Notes: a model not told the origin generated them from the sequence alone. Positions 33,342-41,351 are shown, numbered from the stretch's first letter. The stretch is 64,000 nt of DNA from CALBTQ01 sp036725605 (GCA_036725605.1 DAIMDW010000013.1:62001-126000); one strand, 5' to 3'. Translations and numbers: made by a program.

Positions 33342-34280
33342 GTGAAGACCGAACTGTCCATCGTTATTCCGCTGTTCAACGAACAAGACAGCCTGCCGCC
33401 GCTGTACGCGCAGCTCACCGCCGCGCTCGGCGCGCTTGGCCGCACCTACGAGCTGTTGTTTATCGACGACGGCAGCACCGACAATTCCTTCGCCGTGTTG
33501 CAGGAACTGCATCAAAAAGATCCGACGCACGTGCGCGTGCTGCAATTTCGCGGCAACTTCGGCAAGAGCGCGGCGCTGGCGGCCGGCTTCAAGGAAACGC
33601 GCGGCGAGATCGTCTTCACCATGGACGCCGATCTGCAGGATGATCCGGCGGAGATTCCCGCGTTTCTTCAGAAGCTCGACGAGGGCTACGACCTGGTGTC
33701 GGGTTGGAAGAAAGTGCGCCACGATCCGCTGGGGAAAACGCTGCCGAGCAAGGTGTTCAACTGGTTTACGCGTGTGTTCACCGGCGTGAATCTCCACGAC
33801 TTCAATTGCGGCTTCAAATGCTATCGCCGCGAGGTGATCGACTCGATTCAAGTGTACGGCGAAATGCACCGCTACCTGCCCGCGCTGGCCGCCGAGATGC
33901 GCTTTCGCGTCGGCGAATTGCCCGTGCGGCATCATCCGCGCACGCACGGTAAAAGCAAATACGGCCTGGAACGCTTCACGCGCGGCGCGGCCGACCTGAT
34001 CACCATTTTGTTTCTCACACGCTACCTGCGCCGCCCGGCCCACCTGTTCGGCGCGGCGGGCTTCGGCTTCTCGGGCTTCGGCTTTCTGATTCTGTTGTAC
34101 ATGACCGGTCTGTGGTTCGCCGGCGTGCGTCCGATCGGCAACCGGCCGCTGCTGACGTTGGGCGTGCTGCTGACGATCGTGGGGATTCAATTCATTTCCA
34201 TCGGCCTGCTCGGCGAGATGATGGTCCGCTCGACCGCCGGACAGCGTCCCGATTACTCCATCAAAAACCGCCTGCAATGA
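33342..34280 (+). CDS. GT2 glycosyltransferase, polyprenyl-phosphate sugar type
   Basis: A 312-residue enzyme of the DPM1/GtrB/ArnC-like group, which loads a sugar onto undecaprenyl phosphate. The GT-A domain has SIVIPLFNEQDSL, FIDDGSTDNS, the metal-binding MDADLQDDP, and HHPRTHGKSKYG. Two transmembrane segments follow (~235-260 and ~270-295), as in GtrB. It starts at GTG with GGGAG upstream. The stop overlaps the next start by 4 bases, and the next two genes encode a membrane flippase-like protein and a GT39-like transferase, forming a lipid-linked glycosylation operon. Confidence 0.92.
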   Translation: MKTELSIVIPLFNEQDSLPPLYAQLTAALGALGRTYELLFIDDGSTDNSFAVLQELHQKDPTHVRVLQFRGNFGKSAALAAGFKETRGEIVFTMDADLQDDPAEIPAFLQKLDEGYDLVSGWKKVRHDPLGKTLPSKVFNWFTRVFTGVNLHDFNCGFKCYRREVIDSIQVYGEMHRYLPALAAEMRFRVGELPVRHHPRTHGKSKYGLERFTRGAADLITILFLTRYLRRPAHLFGAAGFGFSGFGFLILLYMTGLWFAGVRPIGNRPLLTLGVLLTIVGIQFISIGLLGEMMVRSTAGQRPDYSIKNRLQ

Positions 34281-35275
34281 AACGGCCGATTGTTCGCACG
34301 CTGCTGAAAATCGCCGTTGTGGCCCTGGTGGTGGGCTTTCTCGCCTACGCGATTTACAAGAACGCCAATCAATTGCGCGAGTTGGAATTTTCGCTTTCCA
34401 TCCTACCGCTGCTGGCGTCCACGTTGCTGGTGCTGCTTTCGTTCGTCGTGCAGGCGATCGGCTGGCATCGCATTTTGCGCGGACTGACGCCGCAGAAAAT
34501 CAAGCTGCGTGAATCGGGCGCGGTGTGGTTCGCCAGCCAGGCGGCGAAATACGTGCCGGGGCGCATGATGCTGCCGCTGGTGCGTTTTTCGCTGTGCAAA
34601 CGCGTGGGCGTGGACATCGGCCGCACGACGATGTCGATCTACCTCGAGCTGACGATGATGACCAGCAGCGCGATTCTGGTGTTCATCCTTTCGTCGATCG
34701 GTTGGGCCGACGAACAAACGTGGCAGTTCCTTGCGGCGAAAATGGGCGGCGCGCTCGCTCCCGAACAGGTGAAATACGCGCCGCTGTTGTTGGTGATCGT
34801 CAGCTTGATCGGCATTCATCCGCGCCTGCTGCAATGGGCGATCAACCTCGGCCTGCGCCTGCTGAAAAAAGGGCCGCTGACCATCGGGCTTTCCTACGCG
34901 CGCGTACTGCTGTTGTTCGGTTGGTACACGCTGGCCTGGTTGCTTTACGCGCTGTCGTGTGTGTTATTGATCAGAGCGTTGGGCGCGATCGGCGCGGCGC
35001 AGGTGCTGCCGATCGTCGGGGCGTTCATGCTCTCGTGGGTGATCGGCTTTTTGTCGTTCATCACGCCCGGCGGCATCGGCATCCGCGAGGCCGTCTTGAC
35101 CGGCTTGCTGACCATGTGGCAGTTTCCGCTGGGCATCGCCATGGTCGCGGCGGTGCTGTGCCGGCTGCAATGGACCGGCATGGAACTGTTGGGCGCGGCG
35201 CTGACGATCCGGTATCGTCCGGCGCCGTTGCAGGAGATACGCCGTGAACTGGATCGAGAAACTCCGCAAGCGTGA
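34277..35275 (+). CDS. Flippase-like membrane protein (UPF0104/LPG synthase TM family)
   Basis: A 332-residue integral membrane protein with about eight transmembrane segments. Family marks are the Arg/Gly-rich region WFASQAAKYVPGRMMLPLVRFSLCKR (~80) and SFITPGGIGIREAVLTGLL (~255). Members of this family resemble the transmembrane part of lysylphosphatidylglycerol synthase (MprF), and many sit beside polyprenyl sugar transferases. It likely helps move a lipid-linked sugar across the inner membrane; this is inferred from context. It overlaps both neighbours, by 4 bases upstream and by 32 bases downstream. Confidence 0.85.
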   Translation: MKRPIVRTLLKIAVVALVVGFLAYAIYKNANQLRELEFSLSILPLLASTLLVLLSFVVQAIGWHRILRGLTPQKIKLRESGAVWFASQAAKYVPGRMMLPLVRFSLCKRVGVDIGRTTMSIYLELTMMTSSAILVFILSSIGWADEQTWQFLAAKMGGALAPEQVKYAPLLLVIVSLIGIHPRLLQWAINLGLRLLKKGPLTIGLSYARVLLLFGWYTLAWLLYALSCVLLIRALGAIGAAQVLPIVGAFMLSWVIGFLSFITPGGIGIREAVLTGLLTMWQFPLGIAMVAAVLCRLQWTGMELLGAALTIRYRPAPLQEIRRELDRETPQA

Positions 35276-36761
35276 TTACTACGGGCGGCGCCTGTTGTAC
35301 GCGGCGCTCGCGCTGGCGTTCCTGGTGCGCCTGTGGCACATCGCCGCGCCGATTGCCGACCGGCATTCGTGGAATCAGGTCAGCGCCGCGACGGTCATCC
35401 GGCATTTCGTCGAAGACGGCATCGACCCGCTGCATCCGCAATGGGACGTGCTGACCGGACCCGCCGTCGGCCCGCGCATCGAGGCCGAGGAAGCGCCGAT
35501 CTATCACGTCGCCGTGGCGCTGCTGGCCAAGTTGTACGGCCCGCACGAACCGCTGGCGCGCCTGCTGTCGATCATCGCGTCGCTGCTGGGCGCGGTGTTT
35601 TTGTATCGCCTGACCCGCCGCCTGGCCGACGGACCGGCCGCGTTTTTCGCCGCTGTGTTTTACCTGTTTGCGCCCTTTAGCTGGTACTTCGGCCGCGCGA
35701 TCATGAGCGACGCCTGGATGCTGGCGATGATCATCCTCGCCGTCGAACGCTTCGAATTCTGGACGCGCGAGAAATGCTTCGCCGCGTTGCTCACCGCCGC
35801 CGGTGCGGTCGCGCTGGCCGGTTTGTTCAAACCCTTCGCGTTGCACGTGGGCGTGGCGCTGCTGTTGCTGCAACTGGCGCGCGGCGGATTCAAGTCGCTG
35901 TTCGACGTGAAGCTGGTCGTCTTCGCGTTGATCGCCCTCGCGCCGCCGTTGGCCTGGGTGGCGTACGCCGCGAGCATCGGCTCGCTGGGCAACGTGGTGG
36001 GCAGCGGCGAGTCGATGCTCACCGCGCAGCACATCTGGGGCCCGCCGTCGTTGCTGTGGTCGCCGAAATTCTGGTTCACCATCCAGGCGCGCTTGTTCGA
36101 TCAGATGGCCACGCCGCTGGTAACCGCCTGCGCGGTGGCGGCCTTCGTCTGGGCCGACGGGCGCAAGCAGACCGGCGTGGCGCTGGCGTGGCTGGCCGGC
36201 TTCCTCGTCTACCTGCTGTTGGTGCGCGACGGCAACCAGATGCACAACTACTACCAACTGCCCGCCCTGCCCGCGCTGGCGCTGTTGGGCGGCATCGGCC
36301 TGTCGGCGTTGTCGCGCCGCATTCAGGGCAAGTGGATCGCCTTGGCGCTGCCGGTGTTTCTGCTGATCTCCGCGCTGTATGTGCGTACGTCGTTCGAGCT
36401 CGATCTATCCAGCCAGAAGGCCGGCGAATGGGCGCGGGCGGTCAGCCGTCGCAATGAGTTGATCGTCGTGCTCGATCCCGGCGCGACGCGCAAGAACCAG
36501 GCGATTTACGCCGCGCATCGTCGCGGCTGGCACGAGCGGGCGTTGCATGAAACCACGCTGGCGCAACGGCGCGCGTGGGGCGCGCGCTGGCTGGTCAGTT
36601 GCCTGGAAGACGAGCAGATCGCCGCGCATCCGCAGTGGCTGCAGCATATGAACCGCTATCACCGGCTCTTCGAATTTCGGGGACCGTGGGGACGCAACGG
36701 GCAGGAACACACGATCGCGATTTACGACCTATCCATTCCCGCCGGCGCGCTGGTGCGATAA
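35244..36761 (+). CDS. GT39-like membrane glycosyltransferase
   Basis: A 505-residue integral membrane protein with about ten transmembrane segments, a GT-C enzyme of the ArnT/PMT type. The first periplasmic loop holds RHSWNQVSAATVIRHF and EAEEAPIYHVAVALLAKLYG, with acidic residues in the usual place for GT-C catalysis. A later loop has RDGNQMHNYYQLPALP. The last ~120 residues are soluble. Such enzymes transfer a sugar from a polyprenyl carrier to lipid or protein outside the inner membrane. The GTG start lies inside the preceding gene, with GGAG upstream. Third gene of the glycosylation operon. Confidence 0.85.
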   Translation: MNWIEKLRKRDYYGRRLLYAALALAFLVRLWHIAAPIADRHSWNQVSAATVIRHFVEDGIDPLHPQWDVLTGPAVGPRIEAEEAPIYHVAVALLAKLYGPHEPLARLLSIIASLLGAVFLYRLTRRLADGPAAFFAAVFYLFAPFSWYFGRAIMSDAWMLAMIILAVERFEFWTREKCFAALLTAAGAVALAGLFKPFALHVGVALLLLQLARGGFKSLFDVKLVVFALIALAPPLAWVAYAASIGSLGNVVGSGESMLTAQHIWGPPSLLWSPKFWFTIQARLFDQMATPLVTACAVAAFVWADGRKQTGVALAWLAGFLVYLLLVRDGNQMHNYYQLPALPALALLGGIGLSALSRRIQGKWIALALPVFLLISALYVRTSFELDLSSQKAGEWARAVSRRNELIVVLDPGATRKNQAIYAAHRRGWHERALHETTLAQRRAWGARWLVSCLEDEQIAAHPQWLQHMNRYHRLFEFRGPWGRNGQEHTIAIYDLSIPAGALVR

Positions 36762-36784
36762 AATTTTAATCCTTGCCGCCGCGA

Positions 36785-37519
36785 TTATTCCACCTTCAGG
36801 CAGTCGAGATAACGCCGGATGGTCTGCTCCAGGCCGAAGTAAAGCGCATCGGCAATCAATGCGTGACCGATGGACACCTCATCGACAAGCGGGATGGTTT
36901 GAACGAAGGTTTTCAGGTTATCCAGGTTCAGGTCGTGGCCGGCATTGATTCCCAATCCGGCGTCATGGGCGCGATACGCGGCGTCCTTGTATTTGGCGAG
37001 CAGGGCGTCGCGTCGGGCAGTGTGATAATGGTCGGCGTAAGCTTCGGTGTACAGTTCGATACGGTCGGCGCCGACGGCCGTCACCGCCGAAAAATCCGAG
37101 TCGACGAAATCGTCGGGATCGATGAACAGCGACACCCGTGCACCGCAGGTTTTGATGTCGGCGATCACGTCGCTTAAAAATCCGGCCTTCTCGCGCACCT
37201 TCCACCCCGCGTTGGAAGTGAGCACATCGGGCGGATCGGGCACCAGGGTGACCTGCGCCGGACGCACATCTTTAACCAGGGCGATAAATTCCGGAGCCGG
37301 ATATCCTTCGATGTTGAACTCGACCTCGATGTTTTTTGCGATTGCGTAAACGTCGCGGCGGCGGATGTGGCGTTCGTCGGGACGCGGATGCACCGTGATG
37401 CCCTGCGCACCGAATCGTTCGATGTCCAGCGTGACCGCCAGCACATCCGGGCGATTGCCGCCGCGGGCATTGCGCAGTGTGGCAATCTTGTTGACGTTGA
37501 CGCTCAGCATGGTAGCCAT
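36785..37519 (-). CDS. pdxJ: Pyridoxine 5'-phosphate synthase
   Basis: A 244-residue TIM-barrel enzyme that condenses 3-amino-1-hydroxyacetone phosphate with deoxyxylulose phosphate. Family signatures are SVNVNKIATLRNARGG, ITVHPRPDERHI, EFNIEGYP, TLVPDPPD, SLFIDPD, ELYTEAYA, LGINAGHDLNLDNL and EVSIGHALIADAL. The start could be 37519 or the ATG three codons later. It converges on the GT39-like gene with only 23 bases between. The upstream neighbours on the same strand are unrelated lipoprotein genes. Confidence 0.96.
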   Translation of the reverse strand: MATMLSVNVNKIATLRNARGGNRPDVLAVTLDIERFGAQGITVHPRPDERHIRRRDVYAIAKNIEVEFNIEGYPAPEFIALVKDVRPAQVTLVPDPPDVLTSNAGWKVREKAGFLSDVIADIKTCGARVSLFIDPDDFVDSDFSAVTAVGADRIELYTEAYADHYHTARRDALLAKYKDAAYRAHDAGLGINAGHDLNLDNLKTFVQTIPLVDEVSIGHALIADALYFGLEQTIRRYLDCLKVE

Positions 37520-37583
37520 TGTCGTTTGCCCATGAAAAATCCGGCTTCGCTTGCCCGAATAATTATTGAATGGCCAAGCCTGG

Positions 37584-37979
37584 TCAGTCGATGATTTCCT
37601 GCGCGCAGGTTGCCGTGGCTTCGTACAGATCGATTGCCTCGTCGTAGTCGGCGCAGTCGATCGCCGCGAGGCAAGCGAAGTAATCGGCCACCGCGTCGCT
37701 GTCGACGTCGCTCAATTCGTCGCACAGATCGACCATCGCCTGATAGGCGTCCTCGTCGGGCACGCAGCCGTTCTCGCCGTAGAAGTTGTCGGCGAAGGCC
37801 AGGCAGTCCTCCGACCCGTCGCCGTCATCATCGTCATCATCGCCGTCATCGTCGTCGCTGCCATCCCCGGGGCGGTACACCTTGCCGTCGTCGTCGTCAT
37901 CGTCGTCGCCGCAAGCAAACATCGCCAGGGAGATCGTCAACAAGGAAAGCAAAACAAAAAGAAGGACAAATCGGTTCAT
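37584..37979 (-). CDS. Asp-rich small Cys-containing lipoprotein 1
   Basis: A 131-residue putative lipoprotein. The signal peptide ends in AMFAC (Cys23), and the mature chain begins CGDDDDDDDG, followed by an acidic tether with two more Asp runs. A small folded region follows (~60-131) with six Cys, including C-x5-C (CLAAIDC). It resembles the next two genes upstream but is more divergent. I set the start at 37979 because GAGG lies at proper spacing there; an ATG directly before it is possible. Gly at +2 favours outer-membrane sorting. Function unknown. Confidence 0.75.
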   Translation of the reverse strand: MNRFVLLFVLLSLLTISLAMFACGDDDDDDDGKVYRPGDGSDDDDGDDDDDDGDGSEDCLAFADNFYGENGCVPDEDAYQAMVDLCDELSDVDSDAVADYFACLAAIDCADYDEAIDLYEATATCAQEIID

Positions 37980-37990
37980 CATCGCCTCGT

Positions 37991-38377
37991 TTAAAAATAG
38001 CAGTCCGACAACGCGGATTGGACCGTTTCGTAACAGGATGCCGTATCGCCGTAGGTCATCGTAGCGCAGTCCAACTGTTGCAGGCAAATAAGGTAGTTGT
38101 CGATCGCCGTGGCGAAGCAGGCGTTGTCGAGATCATAAAGTTTGATCCACCGACAATACTCTTCCGCGCTATACGACGGCTGTTCGGCGCATTGCATGTA
38201 CCAGGCGACGCACTGCTCGAACGGGCCGTTGGGCGTTGCGTCGTCGTCATCGTCGTCGGCCGTATCGTCGTCGGCATCGTCGCCGGTGTCGTTATCGTCA
38301 TCGTCATCGCCGCTCGAGCAAGCGAAAACGAGCGTGACCAGCAACGCCAACAGGAACCAACGCGCGAAAAGGTTCAT
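37991..38377 (-). CDS. Asp-rich small Cys-containing lipoprotein 2
   Basis: A 128-residue putative lipoprotein with lipobox VFAC (Cys20), then SSG and an Asp-rich tether (~24-46). The C-terminal domain has eight Cys in a regular ladder: C-x6-C-x11-C-x11-C-x10-C-x5-C-x10-C-x10-C. The spacing near ten suggests helical hairpins closed by disulfides. It shares CVxxYMxC, CxW and NYLxC with lipoprotein 3. GGAG lies six bases before the ATG. The gene ends 12 bases before lipoprotein 1. Function unknown; probably an outer-membrane-anchored, periplasmic or surface protein. Confidence 0.78.
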   Translation of the reverse strand: MNLFARWFLLALLVTLVFACSSGDDDDDNDTGDDADDDTADDDDDDATPNGPFEQCVAWYMQCAEQPSYSAEEYCRWIKLYDLDNACFATAIDNYLICLQQLDCATMTYGDTASCYETVQSALSDCYF

Positions 38378-38391
38378 GGTTCACTCCAAAG

Positions 38392-38424
38392 AAAAAGGGG
38401 CGATCCGTTGCCGGACCACCCCTT
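38392..38424 (-). terminator. Terminator after lipoprotein 3
   Basis: On the minus strand, AAGGGG pairs with CCCCTT, with inner pairing of GGTCCG and CGGATC-like arms, and TTTTT follows. It lies between lipoprotein genes 3 and 2, so lipoprotein 3 can be transcribed separately. Confidence 0.7.
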
Positions 38425-38441
38425 GGCGAGCTCGATGCTGA

Positions 38442-38819
38442 TCAATAGCAGCCGGCAACGTCTTCGATGAAGTCGTACACGCACGCCTGGATCGTTTCCG
38501 GGTCGTAGGTGCCGCAACCGATGCAATCGAGGTAGTCGTCAAACGCGCTTTCGACGCATTCATTGACACCGTAGGTTTCCAGCCACGAGCAGGACAGCTC
38601 GGCCGTGGACTGATCCAGGTCGTAGCAGTCCATGTAGAAGTCGACGCAATCGCCGATGATGTCGCCGCCATCGTCGTCGTCATCATCGTCATCGTCGTCG
38701 TCGCCGTCATCGTCGTCATCGTCATCGTCGTCGTCATCATCGCCGCAAGCGATCACGACGGTCAGGCTCATCGCCAATCCCAGAATGAACAACAGCAACA
38801 AAAGTTTGTTCACGTTCAT
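38442..38819 (-). CDS. Asp-rich small Cys-containing lipoprotein 3
   Basis: A 125-residue putative lipoprotein with lipobox VIAC (Cys25). The mature chain starts CG followed by runs of 12 and 11 Asp separated by one Gly, the longest acidic tether of the three. The C-terminal domain has eight Cys: C-x6-C-x11-C-x10-C-x10-C-x2-C-x10-C-x10-C, nearly the ladder of lipoprotein 2. The Asp codons mix GAC and GAT, which argues against recent triplet slippage. A purine-rich AAGGGG precedes the ATG. First gene of the leftward lipoprotein set. Function unknown. Confidence 0.78.
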   Translation of the reverse strand: MNVNKLLLLLFILGLAMSLTVVIACGDDDDDDDDDDDDGDDDDDDDDDDDGGDIIGDCVDFYMDCYDLDQSTAELSCSWLETYGVNECVESAFDDYLDCIGCGTYDPETIQACVYDFIEDVAGCY

Positions 38820-38921
38820 TTTATTCCCCTTTCCTTTTCCGTCCGGAAACAGTTAGATATGGGCTGCATGATATGCAAAATCCGGATAAAAAATCCACTG
38901 GAAGTTACAAACGGGTGAAAA

Positions 38922-39728
38922 ATGAAGAAAACTCTATGGTTTTTCATCGTTTTTGCATTTCTCGTCGGCTGCCGATGCGGTGCGGCCAAACCGGCGCCGC
39001 CAACGTTAAATATCCTGGCTTACGATACGGGCGCGGATGTGATCCTCATTGCCGGCAGCGACCGGCAACACTGGCTGCCCCCCGCGGAGTGCGCCGATAA
39101 GGTCGGCGGTTACGTCGGCACGTGGCTGGCCGACCGACAAGGCTTCATCGAGGCGGTCACGCTGACGCCGCTCACGGCCCCCTTGCCGGCCGACAAGATG
39201 CAAGCCCGTTTTCAGGTGAAGCAAAAAGACATTCAATCGTATTTCATGGACCATCACCGCTGGCAAAAATCGCTGACGCCCCTCGACTACAATTCACTCG
39301 GTCTACGCAAAAAAATCGCCCGGCATCTCGTCGAGGCCGGCGGCGAGGATTGTGCGCCGTGCCTGGGTTTGTTCGGCAGCGGCTCGTTCAACCTCATCGG
39401 CGACGATCGTCCAGAAACACTGTACGTGGTCGAAACCGACGAGTGGGTCGGCGTTTTCGTCGAGTTCCCTGCCGGCCAATGGATCACCGTCGACGGGCAT
39501 GCGACCGCGGCCGCCGATGCGCTGGAAATGGCCGGGGCGGAGGGCGATCCGGCGAAGTTGTGGCATCACACCTACGAAGTGTTGGCGCTGGTCGACCTCG
39601 ATTACGACAAGAATTTCGAATTGCTGGTGCGCGAGAATCGTTACGGCGAAGAAGCAATTTCACTGTACGCCGTCGCGCCGACGGGGGCGAAATTGCTGGC
39701 GCGTCAGGTGGTGAAAATCAGTAAGTAG
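38922..39728 (+). CDS. Hypothetical lipoprotein
   Basis: A 268-residue exported protein I do not recognise. The signal peptide ends in FLVGC (Cys17), followed by RCGAAKPAPP. The mature part is mixed alpha/beta, with a CxxC (EDCAPCLG, ~140) and a C-terminal section with YEVLALVDLDYDKNFELLVREN, which looks like one FG-GAP-type strand pair. It has no Asp-rich tether, unlike the lipoproteins encoded divergently next to it. The last 11 bases overlap the end of the MauE-like gene on the other strand. Confidence 0.7.
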   Translation: MKKTLWFFIVFAFLVGCRCGAAKPAPPTLNILAYDTGADVILIAGSDRQHWLPPAECADKVGGYVGTWLADRQGFIEAVTLTPLTAPLPADKMQARFQVKQKDIQSYFMDHHRWQKSLTPLDYNSLGLRKKIARHLVEAGGEDCAPCLGLFGSGSFNLIGDDRPETLYVVETDEWVGVFVEFPAGQWITVDGHATAAADALEMAGAEGDPAKLWHHTYEVLALVDLDYDKNFELLVRENRYGEEAISLYAVAPTGAKLLARQVVKISK

Positions 39729-40194
39729 AGCGCGTATCCAAACGCCGGTGGTAGAAAAAAACAATCGCACTGGCCGCCAGCAGCGAGGAATCGCGCAGCA
39801 GGTACCACAGGTCGATCGAATCGGTGCCTTTCGGATCGAAACAGCCGCAACCGATATCCAGATGATGGGCGAGCGCCCAGCCCAAGGCGATCAGAAACGA
39901 GATGTACATCAGGCCCGACAGCAGCGCGCCGGCCTGCATCAATCCATCCAAGGGTTTTTCCGGTTCGGGACCGATGATCAACAACACGCCCACGACCACC
40001 TCGACCCACGGCAACACGATGGCCCACAGGTTGACCAGGATCGTCGGCAGGAAGTGGTAATTGTCCACCGCCACGGCGAAGGCGTTCGGGTCGAGAATTT
40101 TCGGCGTGGCGGCCGCCAGGAACATCACCCCCAGCACCAATCGACAGGCCAGCACGACGATGACGTTGCCCAACAGTTTGTTGACTTTCTCCAT
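39718..40194 (-). CDS. MauE/DoxX-like redox-associated membrane protein
   Basis: A 158-residue inner-membrane protein with four transmembrane segments. It resembles the MauE/DoxX group: RLVLGVMFLAAATPKILDPNAFA in helix 1, LPWVEVVVGVLLIIG in helix 2, and a Cys motif HHLDIGCGCFDPKG after helix 3. MauE supports disulfide formation in methylamine dehydrogenase, and relatives sit beside thioredoxin-like or rhodanese genes. Here a membrane-anchored rhodanese gene lies nine bases upstream, so the two probably form an operon in thiol or sulfur redox chemistry. The disulfide-rich lipoproteins nearby are possible clients. Confidence 0.82.
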   Translation of the reverse strand: MEKVNKLLGNVIVVLACRLVLGVMFLAAATPKILDPNAFAVAVDNYHFLPTILVNLWAIVLPWVEVVVGVLLIIGPEPEKPLDGLMQAGALLSGLMYISFLIALGWALAHHLDIGCGCFDPKGTDSIDLWYLLRDSSLLAASAIVFFYHRRLDTRSTY

Positions 40195-40203
40195 GATGCC
40201 GCC

Positions 40204-40707
40204 CTACTCGATTTCGTATAGTTTCGGTTCGACGACCGGCTGCCCAACCAACGGATACTTCGCCTCCGCCCATTGCGGCCAACCGCCGTCGAAGATGAAC
40301 ACGTTTTCGAAACCCACGTCTTCCAATTGATTCGCCACCAGGTAGGAACTATTGCACCCCGCGCCGCTGCAATAAACGACGATCATCGCGCCGAAATCGA
40401 CGTCGGTCATCACTTCTTCCCAATCCTGCGCGACATGCACGTAATACAGCAGGCGCGCCCCCCGGATATGCCCGGCCGCGAACTCCTCCGGCGAACGACT
40501 GTCGATGAAAACCGCGCCCTCGTCGTACAAGCCCTTGGCGCGGGCCAGGGTGAGGATCTGCCCGTCGCCGCCCTCGCCGTTGTCGGTCGCCCGCGGACGA
40601 AGCAGCGGAATGCCCTCGGGCCGGACGGCATTGAAGGCAATCGCCCATACGGCCGTCACCGCCACCAGCACGGCCGCGGTAATCAGAATTCGCCAGGTGC
40701 GCTGCAT
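40204..40707 (-). CDS. Membrane-anchored rhodanese-like protein
   Basis: A 167-residue protein with one N-terminal transmembrane segment (~8-25) and a single rhodanese domain outside the cytoplasm (~50-160). The active-site Cys113 is in VYCSGAGCNSS, with a second Cys118 in the loop, and the domain opens with FIDSRSPEEFAAGHIRGA. It may handle sulfane sulfur in the periplasm. I chose the ATG at 40707, with GGAG six bases upstream; an ATG at 40719 is possible. It precedes the MauE-like gene and diverges from the nifU-like gene. Confidence 0.88.
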   Translation of the reverse strand: MQRTWRILITAAVLVAVTAVWAIAFNAVRPEGIPLLRPRATDNGEGGDGQILTLARAKGLYDEGAVFIDSRSPEEFAAGHIRGARLLYYVHVAQDWEEVMTDVDFGAMIVVYCSGAGCNSSYLVANQLEDVGFENVFIFDGGWPQWAEAKYPLVGQPVVEPKLYEIE

Positions 40708-40766
40708 CGAAATCTCCATCGAGTTCGAATGGTTGGACACATCCGAACGACGTTTGGTTCCCCGGC

Positions 40767-40795
40767 AAATTAAGGGCATTTTCACTTGGATGCAA
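40767..40795 (-). promoter_or_regulatory. Candidate promoter of the rhodanese-MauE pair
   Basis: On the minus strand, TTGCAT (40790-40795), a 17-base spacer and TAATTT (40767-40772), about 60 bases before the start codon. Confidence 0.35.
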
Positions 40796-40821
40796 GGGTC
40801 CGCCAAAGCACCCGATTCGTA

Positions 40822-40850
40822 TTGACACCCCGGGGGACCGTCACTATACT
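40822..40850 (+). promoter_or_regulatory. Strong sigma70 promoter of the nifU-like/ferredoxin genes
   Basis: Consensus TTGACA (40822-40827), a 17-base spacer and TATACT (40845-40850), about 50 bases before the nifU-like ATG. It is the best sigma70 match I saw in the window. Confidence 0.8.
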
Positions 40851-40901
40851 TCCCTGCAAAATTAGGGTATGACTGCGCCCCGGCGCGAGGAAAGGTTTGC
40901 C

Positions 40902-41126
40902 ATGCAAGAAGAAGTCGCAAAAGTCATCGACAAGATCCGTCCCTATCTGCAGCGGGATGGCGGCGATATCGAATTGGTCGGCGTCGAAGCCGAGAAACAC
41001 GTGGTCAAAGTCCGGTTGCGCGGCGCCTGCCATGGGTGCCCCGGAGCGACGATGACCCTGAAAATGGGCGTCGAGCGCACGTTGCGCGAGGAAGTGGACT
41101 CACTGATTACCGTGGAAGCGGTTTAA
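40902..41126 (+). CDS. NifU C-terminal-domain Fe-S scaffold protein
   Basis: A 74-residue protein consisting only of the NifU/Nfu domain, which carries or delivers a [4Fe-4S] cluster. The cluster motif is Cys43-His-Gly-Cys46 in LRGACHGCPGATMTL, preceded by the usual start IRPYLQRDGGDIELVGV. The start at 40902 has GAGGAAAGG upstream; the frame is open 11 codons earlier but those residues do not fit the family. A small 2x[4Fe-4S] ferredoxin gene starts 57 bases later, so the scaffold may serve it. Confidence 0.93.
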   Translation: MQEEVAKVIDKIRPYLQRDGGDIELVGVEAEKHVVKVRLRGACHGCPGATMTLKMGVERTLREEVDSLITVEAV

Positions 41127-41183
41127 TACGTTTTACCAGCCGTTTCGGCTATCGTATCATTTCGTTATGGAGGATTTGGAGTA

Positions 41184-41351
41184 ATGGCCCATCGTATCAC
41201 TGATGAATGCATTGCGTGCGGCTCCTGCGAACCGGAATGCCCGGTTGAGGCGATCTCCGAAGGCGAACCCTATAAAATCGATGCCGCCAAGTGCACCGAT
41301 TGCGGCGCCTGCGCCGAAGTTTGCCCGGTCGACGCGATCGTCGCCGAATAA
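41184..41351 (+). CDS. Small 2x[4Fe-4S] ferredoxin
   Basis: A 55-residue electron carrier of the clostridial/bacterial type, starting MAHRITDECIACGSC. Two CxxCxxCxxxCP cluster motifs are complete: CIACGSCEPECPVEA (residues 9-23) and CTDCGACAEVCPVDA (37-51). The sequence between is short, so no extra domain is present. GGAG lies just before the ATG. It follows the NifU-type scaffold gene and ends in a terminator, which suggests a small dedicated Fe-S operon. Confidence 0.96.
   Translation: MAHRITDECIACGSCEPECPVEAISEGEPYKIDAAKCTDCGACAEVCPVDAIVAE

Noticed and set aside
38650..38750. GAC/GAT repeat resembling a microsatellite or CRISPR-like array
   Set aside because: The units are three bases, in frame, with mixed codons, and lie inside a lipoprotein gene; there are no spacers.
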